19,719 bases of DNA from an uncultured Prevotella sp. (GTDB lineage: Bacteria > Bacteroidota > Bacteroidia > Bacteroidales > Bacteroidaceae): NCBI GenBank assembly GCA_900552675.1, contig USAI01000040.1, positions 1-19,719 of the forward strand, written 5' to 3'. Below the pieces are notes generated by a model. The model ran no database searches and was not told the origin of the DNA. It saw only the letters and a list, made by a program, of their open reading frames with translations. The position numbers and the translations under genes were made by a program. Below are positions 15,124-19,719 of the stretch, in pieces (positions within the stretch are counted from its first letter, which is position 1; every line of letters begins with the position of its first letter).

Positions 15124-15168
15124 CGGTTGTTATAAGGTGTTGTCTCTTTGTCTTTGGTTCAAAAGACG

Positions 15169-17991
15169 TTATTTCTTAGCCTCGGTACACTGGTCAACGA
15201 GGTAGACGATTGACTGGTAGGGTATGCCCGAGTTGGTGGTCAATCCTATCTCGCAGGTGCGGCTGTTCGAGTAGCCCTTCTGTATGCCACGCTCTTCCAG
15301 TTGGGGGCGCAGCTTGCGCAGGGCATATTGGTTCACCTCGGGGTGTGTGAAGCCACGGTCGCCAGCAAAGCCACAGCAGCCTACGCCCTCGGGCACAAAC
15401 ACGTTTGTAGAGCAGAGACGGGCCAACTGTATGATGGTGTCGGCCAGTGCCATACGGCGCATTGAGCAGGTAACGTGTACGGCTACGGGCTCGTTGATGG
15501 GTGTGAAGTTGAGGCGGTCGCGCAAGAAGGTGTATATAAACTCGGCGGGCTCGTACAGGTGCATGCGTTTAATGTTTTCGCGCATACGGTGCAAGCAGGG
15601 GCTCTGGTCGCACAGCACGGGGTATCGGCCTTGCTCGCTGGCTTGCCACAGGGCTTCTTCCAGCTCTTTTGTCTTGCGGTCGGCAATGTCCATCATGCCT
15701 TTGCTCTCCCATATGGTGCCACAGCACAGCTTCTCCATGTTCTTGGGGAAGATAATCTCGTATCCGCCTTTGTTCAGCAACGACACCATTTTGTTTACCA
15801 GTGCCATCTCTTCAGCCGACTTGTGTGGCAGACCCATGGTTTGGTTGATGCAGCTGGGAAAGTAAACCACCTTGTCTTTTTCTTTGGGCTGCGAGGCTTC
15901 CAGCGTTTTGCTCACATGGAAGGCTTTGGGCATGGCGGGTGTCCACAAGGGTATGTTTAGCAGCGAGTGCATGCCGCGTGTGATGGCGCTCATGGCTGTG
16001 GTGCCCAGCACGGTGTGTGCGGTGTCGGCCATGGTGAGCATGGGGCGCAAGCCACACTTCATGCCTGCAAAATGGTTGGCGGCATAGTTGCCTATCTTAT
16101 AGCCCATGCTGCCAGCGGGCAGTGCCTGTTGTCGGATGACGTGTGTAAACTCGCCCATGTTGATGTGCATGGGGCATGAGGTAGAGCACAGACCATCGCC
16201 AGCGCAGGTTTCGTTGCCCCAGTATTTATAATCTTTCTCCAGGCTGTGCAGACGTTTGTTGTCTTCGCCAGTATGCTTGAGGCGAGCAATCTCGCGCTGT
16301 ATCACGATGCGCTGGCGGCTCGACAGGGCGAAGCCACAGGTAAGGCAGTTTACCTCGCAGAAACCGCACTCGATGCAGCGGTCAACTAAGGGGTGGGTGA
16401 GGGGCAGTGGCTTGAAGTGTTTGATGTGGCACTTGGGGTCGTCGTTGAAGATGACGCCAGGGTTCAGCAAACCTTCGGGGTCGAACAGTTCTTTCACGCT
16501 CTTCATCACGGCAAAGGCGTCGTCGCCCCACTCATAGCGTACAAAGGGAGCCATGTTTCGGCCTGTGCCATGTTCGGCTTTCAACGATCCGTCATACTTG
16601 TCAACCACCAGCTCTTTCACATCGTTCATCAGGTTTTCATAGCGCTTCACGTCGGCCTCGCTGTTAAACGACTGGTTGATGATGAAGTGGTAGTTGCCCT
16701 CCAGCGTGTGACCATAGATGCAGGCATCGTCGTAGCCGTGGCGGGCAATGAGGGCTTGCAGGTCGGCAGTGGCTTCGGGCAGGTCTTCAATATGGAAGGC
16801 CACGTCTTCAATCAAACAGGTGGTGCCCAGCTTGCGGGTGCCGCCCACTGAGGGGAAGACGCCTGAGCGCATGGCCCAGTATTTTGAATATTCGTCGGGG
16901 TTGTCGGTGAAGTGTACGGGCACGAAGGTGTTGAAGGCGCTCAGACATTGCTTGATGGCAGCGAGGTTCTGCTGCAGCGCTTCGGGGGTGGCGGCCTTCG
17001 TCTCGGTGAGGATGGCGGTGAGGTCGTCGCCAGTGGGGTCGTTGACCGATGCTAACGACTTCTTGTCGAGCAGCTCGGCACTCTTCACAATCCATTCGCC
17101 ATTGGCGTTCACCAGCTTCTTCATGGCCACTACGGCCTGGCAGGCTTCTTTGATGTCTTGGAAGTAGAGCATGGCGCTGGCCTTGCAGGGCTCGTCAATC
17201 TCGGTGCCCATCACCACTTCGGCCAGGAAGGCCAAGGTGCCCTCTGAGCCTACCATCAGGTGGGCAATGATGTCAAAGGGGTCGTCTAACTGCACGAAAG
17301 GCAAGATGTTCAGGCCCGTAACATTCTTGATGGCATATTTGTGTAAGATGCGGTCGCGCAGCTTGGCGTTGGCACGCACCTCGTCGCGCAGAGCTTCAAT
17401 GCGTTTGATAAAAGTGGGATGGGTGCTCTGAAACGAGGCACGGCTTGCGGCGTCGCCAGTGTCAAGCAGCGTGCCATCGGCAAGGATAATCTTGGCTGAC
17501 TTCAGCATCTTATCGCTATTGGCATGGGTGCCACAGTTCATGCCCGAAGCATTGTTCATCACAATGCCGCCCACCATGGCGCTCTTTACTGAGGCTGGGT
17601 CGGGGCCAAACTTGCGGCCGAAGGGCTTCAGAAGGTCGTTTACGCGCTGACCAATGATGCCGGGCTGCAAACGAATGGTCTTGCCCTCGTCTGATATCTC
17701 GTAGCGCTCCCAATGTTTTCCTGCCACAACCAGTACCGAGTCGCTGATCGACTGGCCCGAAAGGCTGGTGCCAGCGGCGCGAAAGGTTACGGGCAGATGA
17801 TGACGACTGGCTGTTTGAAGGATGCGCGAAATTTCTTCCTCTGAGTCGGAGCGAATAACAACTTGGGGGATGAGGCGATAAAAACTGGCGTCGGTACCCC
17901 AAGCCAAACGTCTCAACTCGTCGGTATATACTCGGTTCTCAGGGATAAATGAACGTATCTCTTTCAGAAATGGATGATATTTGTTGTCCAT
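15169..17991 (-). CDS. Fused FAD-linked oxidase / Fe-S protein, D-lactate or D-2-hydroxyacid dehydrogenase type
   Basis: The product is 940 residues and joins a GlcD-like flavin half to a GlcF-like iron-sulfur half, as in the YdiJ/Dld-type fusions. The FAD_binding_4 domain spans about 38-175 (TFRAAGTSLSGQ, KFGPDPAS, GGIVMNNASGMNCG). The FAD-oxidase C-terminal domain spans about 215-520 (GHTLEGNYHFIINQ, AEHGTGRNMAPFV, FDPEGLLNPGVI). Two cysteine clusters follow near residues 539 and 596 (CIECGFCEVNCLTCG and CAGDGLCSTSCP), and two CCG motifs near 756 and 873 (CCGTIWESKG, CCGFAGDRGF). It probably oxidises D-lactate or a similar D-2-hydroxyacid and passes electrons to quinone at the membrane. The substrate cannot be read from sequence. 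It is monocistronic with its own promoter and unrelated to the convergent PUL. Confidence 0.85.
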   Translation of the reverse strand: MDNKYHPFLKEIRSFIPENRVYTDELRRLAWGTDASFYRLIPQVVIRSDSEEEISRILQTASRHHLPVTFRAAGTSLSGQSISDSVLVVAGKHWERYEISDEGKTIRLQPGIIGQRVNDLLKPFGRKFGPDPASVKSAMVGGIVMNNASGMNCGTHANSDKMLKSAKIILADGTLLDTGDAASRASFQSTHPTFIKRIEALRDEVRANAKLRDRILHKYAIKNVTGLNILPFVQLDDPFDIIAHLMVGSEGTLAFLAEVVMGTEIDEPCKASAMLYFQDIKEACQAVVAMKKLVNANGEWIVKSAELLDKKSLASVNDPTGDDLTAILTETKAATPEALQQNLAAIKQCLSAFNTFVPVHFTDNPDEYSKYWAMRSGVFPSVGGTRKLGTTCLIEDVAFHIEDLPEATADLQALIARHGYDDACIYGHTLEGNYHFIINQSFNSEADVKRYENLMNDVKELVVDKYDGSLKAEHGTGRNMAPFVRYEWGDDAFAVMKSVKELFDPEGLLNPGVIFNDDPKCHIKHFKPLPLTHPLVDRCIECGFCEVNCLTCGFALSSRQRIVIQREIARLKHTGEDNKRLHSLEKDYKYWGNETCAGDGLCSTSCPMHINMGEFTHVIRQQALPAGSMGYKIGNYAANHFAGMKCGLRPMLTMADTAHTVLGTTAMSAITRGMHSLLNIPLWTPAMPKAFHVSKTLEASQPKEKDKVVYFPSCINQTMGLPHKSAEEMALVNKMVSLLNKGGYEIIFPKNMEKLCCGTIWESKGMMDIADRKTKELEEALWQASEQGRYPVLCDQSPCLHRMRENIKRMHLYEPAEFIYTFLRDRLNFTPINEPVAVHVTCSMRRMALADTIIQLARLCSTNVFVPEGVGCCGFAGDRGFTHPEVNQYALRKLRPQLEERGIQKGYSNSRTCEIGLTTNSGIPYQSIVYLVDQCTEAKK

Positions 17992-18110
17992 TATTTATTG
18001 TATAGTTATGTTATAGTCAGAAAGCACTATTGTAGTGAGCTTTTATTGTCGTTTGTGAGCTGATTACTGTAGTGAAGCATCGCTTTTAACCACAGCATGC
18101 TATCAGTATG

Positions 18111-18141
18111 CAAAGGTACTATTTTTTATTGAAATGCTCAA
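18111..18141 (-). promoter_or_regulatory. Promoter of the FAD-linked oxidase gene
   Basis: On the minus strand TTG (18139-18141) is followed after 20 nt by TACCTTTG (18111-18118), a good Bacteroidota -33/-7 pair. The leader to the start codon is about 110 nt and contains two tgtagtga(a/g)-type repeats of unknown meaning. Confidence 0.65.
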
Positions 18142-18357
18142 AACTACAACCTATTTATAGACATTTTTTGATGCCGTTGGCCTATAACGTTCTTGTTAAA
18201 CGGATGATGCAAAATGGGCGAAAAGTGATGCGCGGTGAATGTAAGCGGAATGTAAAACTGCATAAATATACAAAAAGGTAGGGAGGAAGATGAAAAATGT
18301 TATTTGCAAATATTTGCAAAACATCTGTTAAAATAGTGATAGATTATAACTAAAAGC
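18142..18357. other. Non-coding stretch between the FAD-oxidase promoter and the second 22-bp array
   Basis: No gene is supported here. The only repeat noted is tatttgcaaa, present twice back to back at 18301-18320. No promoter box pointing right was recognised. Confidence 0.5.
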
Positions 18358-18511
18358 GGTGTGAATACTTTCACTTTTCAAAGTTGATACTTCTCGTTTG
18401 CAAAACCATGGGTTTCACCTCCTAAAACCCATGGTTTCGCGTCCTGAAACCCTTGGTTTCGCAGCCTAAAACCCATGCTTTCAGACTGTAATTTGATGGG
18501 TTTCACGATCC
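18358..18511. repeat. Second 22-bp-period tandem array (7 degenerate units)
   Basis: Units begin at 18358, 18380, 18402, 18424, 18446, 18468 and 18490, exactly 22 bp apart. The central four share aaaccc(a/t)tggtttc-type cores; the outer ones keep only a gatactttcac or gatgggtttcac part. Units 18402 and 18424 are partly inverted relative to each other: aaaccatgggttt (18403-18415) and aaacccatggttt (18425-18437) are perfect 13-bp reverse complements with a 9-nt loop. Read on the minus strand the array shows tgggtttta every 22 bp, as in block C at 2288-2397. Confidence 0.8.
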
Positions 18512-18521
18512 ACTCTCCATA

Positions 18522-18557
18522 CTGTATATTTATGCAAGAAAATGAATAAATATACAG
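18522..18557. repeat. Perfect 12-bp inverted repeat
   Basis: The bases ctgtatatttat (18522-18533) and ataaatatacag (18546-18557) are exact reverse complements around a 12-nt spacer. It lies just after the 22-bp array. It could be an operator or an mRNA hairpin; no T-tract supports a terminator. Confidence 0.6.
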
Positions 18558-18595
18558 AACCACTTAGCGCCAATTCTTACTGCCCAAAACATAGT

Positions 18596-18639
18596 AGTAC
18601 AGGGGCTCCATGCCCTGTACTCCAGCACCCAAACGGGTG
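18596..18639 (-). terminator. Two hairpins after the MORN-protein stop codon (possible terminator)
   Basis: In the minus direction, gggtg/caccc arms (18635-18639 and 18626-18630) are met first, then agtacaggg (18596-18604) pairing with ccctgtact (18613-18621). Both lie within 45 nt of the stop codon of the MORN gene. The following minus-strand bases include a short TTTT but no long U tract, so intrinsic termination is uncertain. Confidence 0.4.
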
Positions 18640-18640
18640 T

Positions 18641-19719
18641 TCACCTCACAAAATCACCATCTTTAAACATTTCCTGGAATGTTCTTCCTTCCTTACCATA
18701 AACAATTGTTACTCTGCCGTTTAACTGGTTGTTGTGCCATTGCCCATAATAGCAGTCTCCGCTATTAAAGTAAACATAAGCGCCCTGTCCTTCGGCAAGC
18801 ATATTTTCAAAGGTACCTATATAGGCATCTCTATTTTTATAAACCATAATACCGAAACCGTAGGGCTTACCTTCTCGAAGGTCGCCTATATAAACGGCAC
18901 CATTAGAGTAGATGATCTCTCCAAAATGTGTATCTGACTGTTTGGTACGAATGTAATTGAGGTCGGGCTCCTTTAAATCATAATAAACCTGATACTTATC
19001 TATTATTTTATGTGAATTATTGTCGATAATATTGCCATTACTATATATTACGCCACAAATCGTTTTGTCGGGCTCAATGATAATGCCTGGCCCATCAAAT
19101 TTTCCATCTTTCTGGTATAGATAGGAAAGAGTGCCATCGGTAGCCTCTATAATGCAAAAGCCATTTGGAATATCGTTTTTGTATATCAACATAGCACGCG
19201 TACCATCTTTGTAGCGTATGTAGTTGTAGCCATGTGCATTGTCGTTTTTAAATTCACCAGCAACAGAATCGCCAGCAGCTGTTATAATAAGGCCTCCTCC
19301 ATCTTTTTTGCCATCTTTAAAACTGCCTTCATAGGTGCTACCGTCGGCTTTGCGATATTTACCGTTGCCATTCATTTTTCCGCTTTCCCAGTTTCCCGCA
19401 TATTGGTCTCCACAGGCATAGGTAAAAATGCCATAGCCTTCATAGGTGTCGTTCTCCCAATGCCCCTTGTATGTGTCGCCATTTTTATATGTGCACGTAC
19501 CCTCTTCTTCGCGCTTATTCTTTGCCCATAACCCAGTGTAAACGTCGCCGTTATTATATTTAAATGTGCCATAGCCTTGGCGCATACCTTCAAAACTATC
19601 GCCCGTATAGATGCCATCAGCAAACTTAATGGTTCTTGATGCCAACGAATCGTCAGTATGTCGTTGAGGGCGAGCCTTAGCGGGCTTATTGTTCTTATTG
19701 GGACTGCTATTTTTATTGG
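18641..19719 (-). CDS. MORN-repeat protein, 5' end beyond the window
   Basis: The frame has no stop up to the right edge, so at least 359 residues are present and the true start lies outside. The visible N-terminal part is polar and basic-rich (NKNSSPNKNNKPAKARPQR). From about the TTG at 19645 onward it is built of MORN repeats of about 23 residues: YTGDSFEGMRQGYGTFKYNN, GDVYTGLWAKNK, GDTYKGHWENDTYEGYGIF, GSTYEGSFKDGKKDGGG. A middle part (about residues 165-255 of this piece) is degenerate before clear repeats resume (AVYIGDLREGKPYGFG, AYIGTFENMLAEGQGA, CYYGQWHNNQLNGR). Bacterial MORN proteins have mixed and mostly unknown roles, often at membranes. A TTG start at 19645 is formally possible but would cut into a continuing frame. 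Confidence 0.8.
   Translation of the reverse strand, partial: NKNSSPNKNNKPAKARPQRHTDDSLASRTIKFADGIYTGDSFEGMRQGYGTFKYNNGDVYTGLWAKNKREEEGTCTYKNGDTYKGHWENDTYEGYGIFTYACGDQYAGNWESGKMNGNGKYRKADGSTYEGSFKDGKKDGGGLIITAAGDSVAGEFKNDNAHGYNYIRYKDGTRAMLIYKNDIPNGFCIIEATDGTLSYLYQKDGKFDGPGIIIEPDKTICGVIYSNGNIIDNNSHKIIDKYQVYYDLKEPDLNYIRTKQSDTHFGEIIYSNGAVYIGDLREGKPYGFGIMVYKNRDAYIGTFENMLAEGQGAYVYFNSGDCYYGQWHNNQLNGRVTIVYGKEGRTFQEMFKDGDFVR

Noticed and set aside
15284..15960. Long plus-strand frames opposite the FAD-oxidase gene
   Set aside because: They are antisense to the Fe-S/CCG half, whose cysteine motifs prove the minus-strand frame.
16370..16400. Abnormal first Fe-S motif (CLTCG instead of CP) in the FAD-oxidase
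   Set aside because: All cluster cysteines are present and the second cluster and CCG motifs are intact, so I see no sign of inactivation; the variant may be normal for Bacteroidota orthologues.
19643..19645. TTG start of the MORN protein
   Set aside because: The frame stays open upstream to the window edge, so the gene is better treated as partial.

Overview
The window looks like a chromosomal segment of a Bacteroidota gut or oral commensal, most likely Prevotella/Segatella or a close relative. The support is a SusC/SusD pair, lipoproteins with Bacteroidota-style lipoboxes, a Porin_O_P outer-membrane protein, a C10-type protease prodomain, and repeated TAnnTTTG (-7) promoter boxes in place of sigma70 sites. 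The genus is an inference; there is no rRNA or marker gene here.

Left part (1-2421): the start of a secreted C10 (streptopain-like) cysteine protease runs off the left edge on the minus strand. Next comes a minus-strand Porin_O_P porin whose stop codon lies beside an 18-bp inverted-repeat element. A non-coding stretch follows with palindromes (1927-2026) and 340 bp of repeats in three sequence families, all with a 22-bp period (2058-2397).

Centre (2422-15134): a polysaccharide utilisation locus (PUL). A minus-strand, membrane-anchored regulator (periplasmic ConA/kelch-like sensor, one TM helix, cytoplasmic SARP/OmpR-like winged helix plus helical C-terminal domain) is divergent from a plus-strand operon. 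The operon order is surface glycan-binding-type lipoprotein, GH76 endo-alpha-1,6-mannanase lipoprotein, SusC, SusD, DUF3823 lipoprotein, then a very strong hairpin terminator. The likely logic is that surface GH76 cuts an alpha-1,6-mannan backbone, the lipoproteins and SusD bind glycan, SusC imports the oligosaccharides, and the divergent regulator senses them and activates the operon. The divergent promoter region has GGG-containing motifs spaced about 11 bp apart between the two promoters, a geometry that would suit a SARP-type activator.

Right part (15169-19719): a convergent minus-strand fused FAD-linked oxidase/Fe-S protein (D-lactate or D-2-hydroxyacid dehydrogenase type), a 650-bp non-coding stretch with a second 22-bp-period array (18358-18511) and several hairpins, and a minus-strand MORN-repeat protein whose reading frame runs off the right edge.

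The least explained content is the pair of 22-bp-period arrays, which share a tgggtttta core, together with the helically spaced motifs in the PUL promoter region and the unusual one-component membrane regulator.
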